The notes under the pieces are model-generated. The model was not told the DNA's origin, searched no databases, and was given only the letters and a program-made list of their open reading frames with translations. The translations under genes and the position numbers were made by a program. Below are positions 1 to 12,961 of a DNA stretch of 64,000 bases, piece by piece. Source of the DNA: Siderastrea radians (taxonomy: Eukaryota; Cnidaria; Anthozoa; Scleractinia; Rhizangiidae). The DNA is taken from assembly GCA_964017195.1 (NCBI GenBank), contig OZ024896.1:33794307-33858306 (forward strand). Reading direction: 5' to 3'. Positions within the stretch are counted from its first letter, which is position 1; every line of letters begins with the position of its first letter.

Positions 1-110
1 TCAAATGCATTCAAACTAAAAAGGGAATAAAAAGGAACAAAACAGCTTAAACGAATACATCACGTTTACTAGGAAATTTTATCGACTGTCGTAAATTTGG
101 TAAAACTAAA

Positions 111-250
111 CTATAATTCTTCGGCTTTTGAATTATCAAGCGCAAGTTGGCACTTGCACTCTTCCTCTTTGAAGTCCTTGATCAGCCACTGAAGGCGTTC
201 GGGGAAGTGATTAATGGCTTTATAATTTGAGATAAGACTGTGCGAATATT
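111..250 (-). CDS. Secreted-protein gene, terminal exon 4
   Basis: The acceptor CCCAACAG enters at phase 1 and the exon runs to TAG at 111-113. It encodes a charged helix-like C-terminus containing HFPERLQWLIKDF and CKC. No clear AATAAA was found in the 110 bases remaining before the window edge. Confidence 0.68.
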
Positions 251-3200
251 CTGTTGGGAAGAAGCTGCTAATTGGCTTATAAAAAAAAGCTCAGGGAGAC
301 TGATTCCTTTTCTCAATTTTTACTCCTGACAGAAGGGTGGCTATACAGCCAAGACACCATCTTTAAATGTGGAGGATAGGGATATAAAAAGAGACCACCA
401 TCTTTTTTGTGGCACAGTGAGTCCTGTCCCAGTAAAAAAAAAAAGACTGTTCTTCTCAACACGTCTTTCACCATTTTACCTTTTCCATCCCTTATTTTAA
501 GAGGTCCCATAGTGCCTGAAAACGTTTATAGTGCAAGGCTACGTAAATGTTTTCGAATTCTTTATGATTTTTAGAATGTTTATGAAAGAAAAGAAAGTTG
601 GAAGATAATTAACTTTAGGGAAACTGACAAAATTGAGATTTTAAGTTCCTTGAAAATGAACATTTCAGGTTAATAATTAGCAGATGCATACAAATCAATG
701 CGCAATCAACCCGAAGTCCTGGAAATGTGTGGGGGAGGGGGGGGGGGGTGTCTATCTGATCGTTCGTGAAAAACATTGTCCCCTCGTTTAGTTCTCCGAA
801 GGGTTTTTCTTTCTTACCCTCTGCGATTTGCACAATAGATGGAGTTTGAAGCCATGTCCGTCGGGGTATTGTGACGGTCGGTGTATTTTGTTGGTCCGCT
901 GGGTTATTCAGCACAAGGGAAGAACATCCTTGATCTACCTGGCCGGTGACTAAAATAAAAAAAATGCCTCGTAATACTTAATTAAGGACGTTCGCGCCCA
1001 AATCTTCCCACGTTCAGATTTTTTCCAATTTTTTTCTGTCCTTAGAAAATGACCAACTCATGTCAGAAAAGCAAAAAAATTCGGGGGGTCACCGTGCTCG
1101 TTTCGGAAATAAAGCGTGTTGAAAATTCTGTCTTTTCAGAAGTTAATTTGGTTATGGAAGGCGAAATCGGCTTTCTTGCTACAAGGATTAAAATAAGTTA
1201 CGTGGAGGACTCTAGACAATGCTTATTTATTCATTTCATCACAAGTAGGCCTATTTAGTACATTTTTGCTTGTAATATCGTTTCTTCAGGTAAAATTAGC
1301 CTCACTGAAGGATAATTGAAAGTCACATACACCTGCATTCGTAGAAAAATTCGATCATTTTTTAGTAGAAATAGCAATAAAATTAAAACTTCTCACGTTC
1401 AGAATTTTTTGTTTTTAGACAAAATGCAGAGAACCAGTGAAGGATATGATTTATCTAAACAAAAAGAATGGGGTCACCGTGCATTTTAGAGAGTTGAGCA
1501 CGTTTATAGATACAAAAATACCCACCACCACTGTATCTGTCTATATTTCTTTCTCAGCGCGCGCGCTCGATGCATGACGTGGCATGACATTGCGACGTGA
1601 ATTGCGTGCGCAGTAAGGATGCGCACAAACAATGAGCGCGTACGTCCTTAGCAGGTAAAATAATTTTAAAAATGTATGCTTGTATGTTTAACTGTGAGGA
1701 ATATTTAAATTTATCATCAACTACCAATTTGTAACCTAACTTCAAATCTTAAACAAAGAGGTATCGAGACAGATATTTCCTTGTCGCCTGAACGGCCCGA
1801 TTAAACGGTTCCAACTTTTGCTTCAACGTCTTTTTGAGGACGTTCGCGCCCCAAATCCTCCCACTTTTAGATTTTTTTTAAAACCGTTGCTGCAGTTCGG
1901 TATTGACCAACTCATATTATAAAGGCAAAAAACAAAAATGGGTGCCGGTGGGGGGAACTTGCTTGTTTTAAAGATAAAGCGTGCTGACGAGCGTAGTGTT
2001 TCTAGAAGGCTTTGGTCATTTATGGCGATATCGACTTCTTTACAATCAGCAAGAAAAAAGAAAGGTAGAACTCTAGAAAAGGTTGGTGTGTTGATTTCAG
2101 CGCAAATAGGCCAATTTCTTAAAATTTTCCAGCTGATGTCATTCCTTCACGTAGAACTAGCCTCACTGAGAAGGATACTCGTAAGTCATGTACATCCGCA
2201 TTCGCAGAGAAATTCGATCGCGCGCGTGTGAGTAGAAAACCGAAATAATTAGAATGTCTCACGTTCAGAGTTTCTTTGTTTTTAGTAAAAATGGAGGGAA
2301 TCAGTAAAGGAAGTGATCTATCGAAACAAAAATGAGAGTCACCTTGCAATTAAGAGAATATAGTTCGGGCATAAATATTACCATACCCACCAGCGCCCGC
2401 GCTCGATGCATGACGTGTCGTGACATTGCAACATGAATTGCGTGCGCAGTAAGGATGCACATAAACAATTAGTGCCAACGTCCTTAACATGGTTGAAATG
2501 TGTCTAAAACGATGAAGTAATTTTGAATCAAATTTTAAATCAATTCGTAAAATTACACTTTCAACAAGTTTTTAATATTTTTCAACTATCTAAAGACCCA
2601 CTCAAAAGGTCTTAAGCAGCCTGGCTGCTAAGCCTTGTCCTTTTGCTTTGTTGTCCGTGCGAAGTCTGACACGAGGTCTCGGTGTCTACCTCGCGAAGCC
2701 TAGGGCGGGAGCAGGCCAATGAAATTATTCGGTGAAGACACCACGCTAAAGTAGAATCCAGGGCTAAAGATGCCGGAAAAACATAGCACTAGGCTGGGTG
2801 TGACTACCGAAAACTAATGTAGAGTGAATATGAAGCATATTTTGAAACCGTTCAAAAGGGATTTTATTTTTAGACGATTGGCTGGTTAATTGGTTGTTTT
2901 AAGTTATAGTTAGTCTTGAATGAGTTGTACCTGGTGTGACTGACGGTGTTGCGGGAGCTGTTGATGGATCTGTAGAGAAAAGAAAAACGAATCATTTTAT
3001 CACATTTTAAGGGCGTTAATTACATGTTCTTTCAATGAAAGATCGCGGCATTTGGTCACAAAATAAAGTAAAGAATTTACAAGATGACGTTCTTTTGACG
3101 AGATACTTGTTTTCGGCAGTCATATTTTGTTAGACATGTTTAATTCAGCTCAAAGGTTTTTTCATTTTTTAATATTCTTCAATTTTAGTACTTTTTTAGA

Positions 3201-3847
3201 GGCGTTTTCAGTAAAAGCGTCATGGTTGGAGAAAAAAAAAATGTTCTAGATATGACAGAATTCATTGACCCACGGACGTACAAGCAAATTTATACCGTTA
3301 CCGTGGTACGAGGGGAGTTGAATCGACCCCCCCCCCCGCCCTTGAGTTTCTGTAATGTTACAATATTGAGAGCCTGTGATGTGCTCTACAAAATAAATGA
3401 GTAAACATTTTGAGTTGAGGTGCTCATGGACACCTGTAACAAAAGCCAGCGGAAATTGAAAAGTTTTCATACTAAGCAGGTAGAATATGACTAAACATTT
3501 TCCTGCTTTCGGTGGCATTTTATACATTTTTCAACGAAAGAAGATGAAAAACACGCATCATTCTATACTCAACAATGGCTTAACCTTATTATACTTATGA
3601 CGTCATATCTCGTAACCAAAATAATCGATTCTTTTCAAACTTTCTTGCAATGTGTCCAAGGAACAAATGTACGCCAATAGAGATGGTTGGCACGGATAAA
3701 AAAACACACACATTTAAAACACATCCAGTTTATAAAGTAAAGAGACTAACCTTGAGCCTTCCGTTTGCCTCTCAAGACTTTGCTTCCTTGAGCTGACAAA
3801 ACCACCAAGGAAAATAGCAAAACGGCATAGGCGTACTTAAACGCCAT
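111..3847 (-). CDS. Four-exon gene for a small secreted protein (gene span)
   Basis: I do not recognise this protein. The start ATG (3845-3847) has an A at -3 (AAAATGGCG). Exon 1 encodes a signal peptide: MAFKYAYAV, a hydrophobic run (LLFSLVVLSA), then a basic stretch ending KRK. Exons are 3847-3751, 2969-2931, 949-818 and 250-111. All three introns are phase 1 with good borders (CAAG/GTTAGT, CTACAG/AT, GAGG/GTAAGA, AACAG/AA). Summed coding length is 408 nt, giving 135 aa plus a TAG stop. After the signal peptide comes a Pro/Thr/Ser-rich linker (exon 2), a middle part with one Cys, and a C-terminal helix-like segment with a Cys-x-Cys. It is probably secreted and small. A CAG just before the ATG (TTTTCCTCAG/ATAAAATG) could be a 5' UTR splice acceptor. 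Intron 2 holds two copies of a miniature transposon. The gene model is inferred from splice logic only. Confidence 0.72.
818..949 (-). CDS. Secreted-protein gene, exon 3
   Basis: This 132-nt symmetric phase 1-1 exon has acceptor TTTTTATTTTAG and donor GTAAGA. It encodes a Gln/Pro/Thr-rich segment with a single Cys (QGCSSLVL) and a basic PRRTW motif. No known domain is recognised. Confidence 0.68.
982..1650. mobile_element. Miniature inverted-repeat element, family A copy 1 (intron of secreted-protein gene)
   Basis: The left end reads TTAAGGACGTTCGCGCCC and the right end GAGCGCGTACGTCCTTA, an imperfect inverted repeat. It shares internal sequence (CTCGATGCATGACGTG, GCGTGCGCAGTAAGGATG) with the copy at 1836-2486. 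It is non-coding and lies between exons 2 and 3. Confidence 0.6.
1836..2486. mobile_element. Miniature inverted-repeat element, family A copy 2
   Basis: It has the same ends and interior as the element at 982-1650 (left GAGGACGTTCGCGCCC, right CAACGTCCTTAA). The two copies lie head to tail about 185 bp apart in the same intron. Several indels between them suggest separate insertions or an old duplication. Confidence 0.6.
2931..2969 (-). CDS. Secreted-protein gene, exon 2: Pro/Thr/Ser linker
   Basis: This 39-nt symmetric phase 1-1 exon has acceptor TTTTCTCTACAG and donor GTACAA. It encodes DPSTAPATPSVTP, a low-complexity linker that could carry O-glycans. Confidence 0.62.
3751..3847 (-). CDS. 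Secreted-protein gene, exon 1: signal peptide
   Basis: It holds the start codon, an N-terminal Lys, a hydrophobic core of about 12 residues and a possible Ala/Gln cleavage region, then KRK, which could be a dibasic processing site. The donor GTTAGT follows at phase 1. Confidence 0.72.
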
Positions 3848-3899
3848 TTTATCTGAGGAAAAGACAACACAAACAGAACGACAGACAAGGCTAATAAGG

Positions 3900-4290
3900 A
3901 TTAACAAAAGTATGAACAATTAATGAAACAAAACAAAAAAAGGTCGGCTAAGTTTTCACTCAATACGCCAATTTGTTTAATTTGAGTTGAAATCACGATT
4001 TTTTCAATTGCTCTAAGACTATTTTTGCTTGGTCTTTACTATAGCTATAACAATTGGCAATTGTTTCCACAATTTATGAAGCTTAGGACAACGTGACTCA
4101 GTAAACCACAGGCAGGTAGCGACAGACAACCAAACCTGCCCTAACAATCGTAACAACGCAATCACTGGAGATATTCTTCGCGTACTTTTCTCCCTTAGGG
4201 TTATCAACCAGTTAAATTTGATAATTATTTTCTTACTATAGACAGATGTAAAAATGACGAATGCAATCTGAAAATGTCATTAGACAATTT
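3900..4290. other. Intergenic DNA upstream of the secreted-protein gene
   Basis: No gene, splice-bounded exon or inverted repeat is recognisable here. It should contain the promoter of the minus-strand gene starting at 3847, but I cannot point to a TATA box with confidence. Confidence 0.4.
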
Positions 4291-5974
4291 AAAAGTTGGT
4301 TAAGATAACGATATATCGGCGTGCCCATACGAACCAAGACCAACCAGACAAAATTTTCGGACATATTTTTATGGACATCAAATGTTCTGAACACATCGCT
4401 CCGGCATTCCAGATGATATGCAAGTAAAACTCGGTTTTATAAGAATGATTTTGCTTTGGTTCGTTATGAGAAAGACAGATGACGACTTGCTGTTTCCCCC
4501 TGTAAGACACCAGCTTTTTGTCAATTGCGGCTACTGGTGTGTGGAAATCGTTAAGTTGAACAAATAAGGGGCACGGTCTAGCTTATGGTGTATAATTATT
4601 TTTGACAAAGCACTGGCAACCCGGGGAATTTTCACGGCATTTGACTTCATTCGGAAGTGCTGAGTTTTTCCTGCCATATTGGCGGGGCCGCAAACATGGC
4701 ACAGATACATTATGATTGTACGGGAAAAAAGGAAATCTGTTAGCAAATCATTCACGTAAAATTTTATATTTAATTCTTGAGCGTTTACGAATCGCAAGGT
4801 TTAAAGATGTTACTTATCAAATTCGAGGAGTACATCGATATATCTGATCTAGAAAGAAGAAACTAGAGATCGCGATTTTTAAGTTTCAGTACATTTTCTC
4901 TGCAAATTTCATTGAAGTGTGAAGTGCCGTTTTTTCTTGGCTTTGTACTTTTGAAAACCTTCCCCGCTGCTCGTTTTTTCTACTTCACAGTTGTGCTAAA
5001 TGAAATGAACTGGAAATGAACTGAAATGAAATGTACTGAAGTGAACTGGAGGACGTGGCTTTAATATGTTGAAATTCCCAGAAAATTCTATCCCGTTATA
5101 GTTGACGGCAGAGTTCCTGATGTTCTACTGGCTGGCGTTAACATCAGGTGAAATAATTCCATTTGCAGGAAGGAGGTGTCTCCCAAAGTTTACAAGCTAA
5201 AAAACTCATATTTCATTTTTACGAAAATACATATCCTATAAAATATGTAAATTTCACGACTCTTTGAGGAATTTTGGCGTAATTCAGCCAAGACGAAAGC
5301 CGGCTAAAACTAAACTTGTTTGACATTGAATATTTAAATCACGCTTTGTCTACAGTGTAGCCTTTGTCTGATTCAGTACGTCTTCAACTTAGCAAAACAA
5401 CTATTTCAGTGGGCTGTTTTATTTTTATCTTTCCGTCATTCGTATGTTGTGTAGTACTTATCCATGTGTTTGGACGTGTAACTAGTGGCCGGCTAGTGTT
5501 TCTCGTGCTATGTCACTTTAAGAGTTGAAATGTTTTAGTTTTATTCAATCAGTTGGACAAAATCTTATGCCAATGTTTTTAAATACCGAATGTCCCTGCA
5601 AAACGTCGACGTTCAAGTAAGACGACAAAATGTACGCATTAAGTTTGTGTATTGCTCTGAAATACAAAGAAAAGCAAACGTCCTCGAAATTCTTTTTGCG
5701 TGATGGATAGTAGTGGAATGCAGTGTTGCATCAGTGGGTTTTTTTGGTTGAAATTTACTTTGCTAAAATTAAAATATTAACAAAAAGCATGTTGCAAGAA
5801 AATATTACGAAGTCCGTTATAAAATTAATTTAAAATTTATCAGAATTATCCAAAGTAAAACTCACTCAGTTCCACCAGAAAGAGTTTGCCCAGAGTCTCG
5901 TCAGTAACGTCAGTTTGAGGTAAAGCAAAAGATAATTACTTTTCTAGAAATGGTTTTATAATGAAAACTATTAC

Positions 5975-6109
5975 CTTTAAAGCGATGTTGCCTTGGAGCT
6001 CTTCAATGACTTTTAACAAAGGCTCGGAGCAACACTCATATATCTAGCATTGTCTAAGGTGATGACATCAAGTTCAAACATTATTTCGATGCCATCAGTC
6101 GGGACCTCC
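5975..6109 (-). pseudogene. Fossil exon-like block, array unit 1
   Basis: Read on the minus strand, this block gives EVPTDG-E, then FELDV, then LDNARYMSVAPSL, a 1-nt frame break, and KVIEELQGNIALK followed by a GTAATA donor. It is the only one of the five copies without the stop codon just after the LDNAR-like motif. Similarity to the other copies at protein level, together with the retained donor, suggests a former exon. Confidence 0.4.
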
Positions 6110-8221
6110 TAAGAGGCATGACTGGTAATAAATTGTGAACACCAGCTTTTTGTCAATTGCCGCTACTGGTGCGTAAAGTTTTACGGGTCAAAGAGAAGAA
6201 ATGGTTAGAGAGATATGTAGATTTTAGCTTTAGAAATGAAGAAAGTAGGTACTTCCAATAGGTACGGCCAGGAACGGCCCATTTAATTGTTGTTTGAATC
6301 CCGAAAATTTTTTCTGAAGAAAAAACCATGCACAGCGAAAGGAAGCAAAGAAATATCTTGCACACTGGTGAAAGAAAAGCTATTCAACGTTTAAGTCATC
6401 AAAAAAATTCGGGAAGAATACACTGCCCACCTGTCCTCTCGTCTTAATTTTTCATGAGCCGTTTTTTTTGGAGCGTCACGCCACGCTCCTCCTGACTGCC
6501 AAACAACGGCTGCGTAGGAGACTATCGAAAATGATGTCGCTACAAATTTTATGAGTTGACTAGTATAACGATAGCATAATCAGTACGACCGTATGAAACG
6601 AAACCACCCAGACAAAGCTTTGAGACAAACCTTTTTATGGATATGGACAAAGTAAAACTCGGTTTAATTTCATTAGCTAGAAAGATGTTGCCTTGGTTTC
6701 TTGTTATTAGAAAGGCAGATGAGGACTTACTGAAAATAAAACCAAATGTATTCAGTGCCTTGATGCTTTTTGACTACTCTTAACAACAACACCAGATCCA
6801 CTCAAAAGAGTCTGTGGACCTCCTGCAAGATGTACACCAGCTTTATGTCGATTGTGGCTACTGATGCGTCAAGATCGTTAAGTTGAACTAATGAAGGGCA
6901 CGATCAGTTCTCTACTTTCCAAGGACATTTTTTCTTTGTTCAAACTAAAGTTTAGTATTTAATCCAACATAAGTTTATAGAAATAATGTATTTTCAAATG
7001 AAAGTTATAAACGGCGAAGGTGTAGTAATGTTCTTGACAAAGCATTGTCAAGGCGGGGAATCACGGCATTTGGCTTCATTCGGGAGCCCTAATATAATAG
7101 ACCTTCAGTTTTTCCTGCCATACTGGCGGGGCCGCAAATGGCGAGGATACAATGACTGTATGGGAAAAATGGAATTATGATAGCAAATACAATTCCCGTA
7201 AAATTTCAGTTCCTGGGCTTTTATAAATTGCAAGTTCAAGAAACAACAAAAAATTGTACTGATGAAATTTGAAGAGTTCATCTGATCTAGAAAGAGAGGA
7301 GGCAGATTTTTAAGTTTCAATACATTTTTCTGCGACTTTTAATTGAGCGCGAGTTTTTTGCTCTCTTCCTTGAAAAACGTTAAGTCCCATTGCTCGCTTT
7401 ATTTTCACACATGCCACACGCTGAAATGAACTGGAGGATTGATGATGGTTAGAATTTCTTGAAATTCCCGGCAAATTCTATCCTGTTGTAGTTGACAGTA
7501 AAGTTCCTGAAGTTCTATTGGCTGGCGTTAACGGAAGGATGTCATCATCCCATTTGCAGGCATTCAGGAGTTGTCTTCCAAAGTCTTCAAGCTAAAAAAT
7601 CGTATTTGATTTCGGGAAAATGCATCGAATCTAACGAATATACAGGATATGTAGAATTGTCAACTCTGTCGTATTTTTGCCAATTTTGGCCAAGACGAAA
7701 ACCAGCTAAAACTGAATTCGACTGGCATTAAATATTAACCGCGTTTTGTCTACGATGTCGTTTTTGTCTGATTCAGTTCTTCTTCAACTTAGCAAAACAA
7801 TCGATCGGACAAAATCTTATGACAATATTGGTAAATAAACCAAATATCACTGAGACGTAGACTTTCAAGTTAAAAGCCGAAATCCAAAGTGTAGGCATTA
7901 AGTATGCATATCGCCACTGATGTCGCCCTAAAATACAAAGAAAAGCAAAAAAGAAAGAAAGAAATTCTTTCGCGTAATCGATAGCTAGTAGAATGTGGTG
8001 TTGAATCAGTGTTTTTTTAAGTTTACTTTTCTGAAATTAAAATATTAACAAAAAGCATGTTGAAAGAAAAACTTACGAACACCGTTACAAAATTAATTTA
8101 AATTTCATGAGAAATTTAGTTCAGTTCCATAAGAACTGCCAGTTATGCGTCAGTTTAAGCAAAATAAAAGCAAAAAATAATTATGTTTTTCTAGAAATGG
8201 TTTTAAAATAAAAGCTGTTAC

Positions 8222-8342
8222 CTTCAAAGCGATGTTGCCTTGGAGCTCTTCGATGACTTTGAACAACACCAGCTATCTAGTTTTGTCTAAGATGACAACA
8301 TCAAGCTCAAACAATACTTCGTTGACATCAGCCAGGACCTCC
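8222..8342 (-). pseudogene. Fossil exon-like block, array unit 2
   Basis: It carries the same block as unit 1. The first half reads as VNEVLFELDVVILD, then a TAG stop and a deletion. The last part matches KVIEELQGNIALK in another frame, and a GTAAC donor position is kept. It cannot be translated as one piece. Confidence 0.35.
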
Positions 8343-9822
8343 TAAGAGGCATGACTGGTATTATACTTTAAACACCAGCTTTTTGTCCATTGTGGCTACT
8401 GGTGCGTAAATGTTTATGGGTTAAAGAAGAGAAAAGAAAAGGTTAGAGAGATATGTAAATTTTAGCTTCAGGCATGAAGAAAATAGGTACTCCCAGTAGT
8501 TACATGGGTCTTGTCGCAATCTCGTTAAAAAGTAATCATGGAGCAAAAACAGTAACAGCCACTCCCAGGATGGTAGGACTGCAAGAGATTAAAACTAAAA
8601 TAAACTTTTCAGAATTATGACGGTTTTTCAAATCTAATTTTTTAAGTTCAAGACATTAGGCAAAAAAACTTCCTGATAAAATTAATTGGAGGGCTGCATC
8701 TGATCTAGAAAGCTAGAGAGGAGTCAGAATTGTATTATAAATTTCAATACATTTTCCTGCAAATTTTATTTGAGCGCGTGTTTTCAGGTTGCTCACTTCT
8801 TTTCAAAACCTACCCCATTGCTCGTTTTATTTTCACACATGCTACACGCTGAATTGAACCGAGAATGTGGCAGGAGTTTGTTGAAATTCTCGGGAAATAT
8901 CTTATATCTTACTGTACTTGACAATAGAGTTTCTGGTGTTCTATTGGCTGCCATTAACAGCTGCTATCGTCCCATTTGCAGGCAGGAGGTGTCTTCCAAA
9001 GTTTACATGCTAAAAACTCGTTTTTGATTTCGGACAAATGCGTCTAGTATAACTAATTTGGATGATATGTAAATTTGACAACTCTTGATGGATTTTTGGC
9101 AATTTTGGCCAAGAGGAAAACCGGCTAAAAATAGACTCGTTTGACATAAAATATTAACCGCGCTTTGTCTACGATGTCGCCTTTGTCTCATTCAGTTCTT
9201 CTTCAGCTAAGCAAAACAACTATTTCTGTGCTGTTTTGTTTTTATCTTTTCGGTTTTAACTCTTTCTTTCGTTGCTTTATTTTTATCTTTCCTTGTTATG
9301 TTGTATAAGGGTCATACAATGTGTGTTTGGTCGTGTAATTTGAGGGTTTGTGTTTTTCCTGGCATGTCACCTTAAGAGTTGAAAAATTTCAGTTTTGTTC
9401 AATCATTTGAACAAAATCTTATGTCAATGGTTGTAGATACTAAATATCACTGAAACGTCGAGTTTTAAGATGGAAGCCGAAATCTAACATGAATGAACGC
9501 ATTAAATTTGTATATTGCCCAAAAATACAAAGGAAAGCAAAAGATTTGGAAATTCTTTTCCCCTAATCAATAGTAGTAGAGTGTAGTGTTGTATCAGTGT
9601 TTTAAAAATTTACTTTGCTAAAATTAGAATACTAGCAAAAAGTATTCTGCAGAAAATCTTACGAAGTCCGTTACGAAATTAATTTAAATTTCATTGCAAT
9701 TACCTTGAGTAAAACTCGCTCAGTTCCATAAGAAAAACTTTGACCAAAGTTTCTCCAGTTACGCAAGCGAAAGCAAAAGCTAATTATTTTTCTAGAAATA
9801 GTTTTATAATAAAAAGTATTAC

Positions 9823-9955
9823 CTTCAAAGCGATGTTGCTTTGGAGCTCTTCGATGATTTTCAGCACCTCGGAACAACACTTATCTAGCATGGTCTAAGA
9901 TGACAACACCAAGCTCAAACGTTAACAATACTGCGTTGACATCAGTCGGGACCTC
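9823..9955 (-). pseudogene. Fossil exon-like block, array unit 3
   Basis: The 3' part (minus strand) is open between CATCTTAG and GTAATA in one frame, reading MLDKCCSEVLKIIEELQ and on to NIALK (24 codons). The 5' part reads VPTDVNAVLL and ILDHAR in a different frame, with a 6-nt insertion. It could be a short surviving exon or decay of a longer one; I favour decay. Confidence 0.38.
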
Positions 9956-12154
9956 CTAAGAGGCATGACTCGTATTATACTTTGAACACCAGTTTTTTGT
10001 CAATTGCTGCTACTGCATAGTGCGTAAAATTTTACGGGTCAAAGAAAAGAAATGGTTAGAGATATATGTAAATTCTAGCTTTAGACATGAAGAAAACAGG
10101 TACTTCCAATAGGTACATGGGTGTTCTCGCAATCTCGTTGAAAAGTAATCATGGAACAAAAACAGTAACAGCGAGGATGGTGAGACTGCAAGAGTCTAAA
10201 AGTAAATAGTAGGGTACGTGGTTGATGCTCTTGCTGATGGTATGTTAGGGTATATGAGTATCACTAAGCATTCGATGTCACTCCATCGATGAAAAGGATG
10301 CGTTGCATGAGGCCTCCTACTGTTAAATAGAGGATATTTTACATCAATAGTATATTAGCATTATAAGGAATAACAATAATGTGCAACAACGTTCGCAAGA
10401 TTGCCTTCCCTTAGATAGAAGAACAGACGGAGTCGATCAGTGGTTCTCTAGACGGACACTCTTTAGGGACTCAATTTTTTTCCCTTCAGGAACGGCCCAT
10501 TTTATTGTTGTTTGAATCCACTTAAAAGAGTCTGTAGACTTCCCGCAAGACGTACACCAGTTTTTTTGTCGATTGCGGCTACTAGTGCGTCAAGATCGTT
10601 AAGTTGAACTAATGAGGGACGCAATGTAGTTTTTACTTTCAAAGGATGCTTTTATTTGATCAAATAAAGGTTCAGTTTTTAATTCAGCATCATTTTACAG
10701 AAATAATGTATTTTAAAAATAAAAATTATAAACGGCGAAGGTGTATAAATATTTTTGACAAAGCATTGGCAATCCGGGGGATTTTCACGGCATTTAACTT
10801 CATTCGGGAGCGCTAATTAATAGGCCTTTTTCAGTTTTCCTGCCATATTGGTGGGGCCGCAAACACGGCGCAGATACAATGATTGCATTGAAGAAAAGGA
10901 AATCTGATAGCCGAATAATTCAAAGTTTTAGTTCTTAGGCGTTTATAAGTTGCATGTTCAAGATACTAGGCGAAAAAACTTACTGATAAAATTGGAGGGG
11001 TGCATCTGATCTAGAAAGAGAGGAGTCAGCATTTTATAACCAGTTTCAATACACTTAATTAGAATTCCTGCAAATTCTATTTATTGGGCGCGTGTTTTCA
11101 GTCTGCTGGCTTCTTTTCAAAACCTACCCCATTGCTCGTTTTATTTTCACGCATGCTACACGCTGAAATGAAGCGGATAACGTGGCTGAAACTTGTTGAA
11201 ATTCTCGGGAAATATGTTATATCCTATATCCTACTGTAATTGACGGTAGAGTTCCCGGTGTTCTATTGGCTGCCATTAACAGCTGCTATCGTCCCATTTG
11301 CAGGCAGGAGGTGTCTTCCAAAGTTTACAAGTTGAAAACTCGTTTTTGATTTCGGGAAAATGTGTCGAATATAACTAATTTGGATGATATGTAAATTTGA
11401 CAACTCTTGATGGATTTTTGGCAATTTTGGCCAAGAGGAAAACCGGCTAAAAATAGACTCGTTTGACATAAAATATTAACCGTGCTTTGTCTACGGTGTC
11501 GCCTTTGTCTGATTCAGTTCTTCTTCAACTAAGCAAAACAACTATTTCTGTGCTGTTTTGTTTTTCTCTTTTCGGTTTTAACCTTTTCTTTCGTTGTTTT
11601 ATTTTTATCTTTCCTTGTTAGGAATTGTATAGGGGTCATACAATGTGTGTTTGGTCGTGTAATTTGAGGGTTTGTGTTTTTCTTGGTATGACACCTTAAG
11701 AGTTGAAAAATTTCAGTTTTATTCAATCATTTGAACAAAATCTTATGTCAATGGTTGTAAATACTAAATATCACTGAAACGTCGAGCTTTAAGGTGGAAG
11801 CCGAAATCTAACATGAATGAACGCATTAAATTTGTATATTGCCCTAAAATACAAAGGAAAGCAAAAGACTTGGACATTCGTTTCCCCTAATCGATAGAAG
11901 TAGAGTGTAAGTTTGTTTTAGTGTTTTTTTAAATTTAGTTTGCTAAAATTAGAATGCTAACGAAAAAAGCATGTTGCAAGAAAATCTCACGAAGTCCGTC
12001 ACGAAATTAATTTAAATTTCATGACAATAACCTTGAGTAAAACTCGATCAGTTCCATGTCATAAGAAAAACTTTGACCAAAGCTTCGCCAGTTACGCAAG
12101 CAAAAGCAAAAGATAATTATTTTTCTAGAATTGGTTTATAATAAAGACTATTAC

Positions 12155-12284
12155 CTTCAAAGCGATGTTGCCTTGGAGCTCTTCAATGACTTTGAACAAC
12201 ACCTCGGAACAACACTTATCTAGCATAGTCTAAGATGACAACATCAAGCTCAAACAATACTTCGTAGACATCAGTCAGGACCTC
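12155..12284 (-). pseudogene. Fossil exon-like block, array unit 4
   Basis: It parallels unit 3. The frame LDKCCSEVLFKVIEELQ to NIALK is open and ends at GTAATA. The upstream part reads VLFELDVVILDYAR then TAA in the other frame. A 3-nt length difference from unit 3 preserves the frame. Confidence 0.38.
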
Positions 12285-12568
12285 CTAAGAGGCATGACTG
12301 GTATTATACTTTGAACACCAGCTTTTTGTCAATTGGGGCTACTGGTGCGTAAAGTTTAACGGGTTTGAGAAAAGAAATGGTTAGAGATATATGTAAATTC
12401 TAGCTTTAGAAATGAAGGAAATAGGTACTCCCAACAGGTACATCGGTCTTCTCGTAATCTCGTAATCTCGTTCAAAAGTAATCATGGAGCAAAAACAGTA
12501 ACCGTGGAGTGAATGGTAGGACTGCAAGAGTCTAAAAGGAAATAGTCATTCGTAGGGTACGTGGTTAA

Positions 12569-12961
12569 GGATGGTGCCTCCTTTTGTTACCGCGCATACG
12601 TTCTGCGCATCTCGGGATATTCGGGTTTCTTAAGGAATTTGCCCACTAATACAGCAATATTTTTGCGCGTTTTAAGACTATCTGGAAAAAGCAGATCTTA
12701 GCAGGGGCTATTAGAATCAAAAAGAAAATGGGGGGTAACCGCGCATTTTTCAGAGATAATTGAACTTAAATTTGGAGAAAAATTGCCTCACATTCTTTGT
12801 ATTTCAACGCTTTTTTAGAATTATGGTTGCTTCGTTATCCCTGAAAAATGCCTGCTTATCCCCTCTTTTCTTTTTGGATTCCACTAACCCTTGCTATGAT
12901 CTACTTTTTCCCCAAGGTCATAATGTTTGCAAAGGCACATTTGTATTAGGAGGCACCGTCC
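12569..12961. mobile_element. TTAA-flanked miniature element, family B copy 1
   Basis: TTAA lies on both sides (12565-12568 and 12962-12965). The ends are GGATGGTGCCTCC and its near inverse GGAGGCACCGTCC. The sister array unit at about 10215 has the uninterrupted sequence (CGTGGTTGATGC), so this copy inserted after the array formed. TTAA target use fits piggyBac or Kolobok superfamilies; no transposase is present. Confidence 0.78.
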
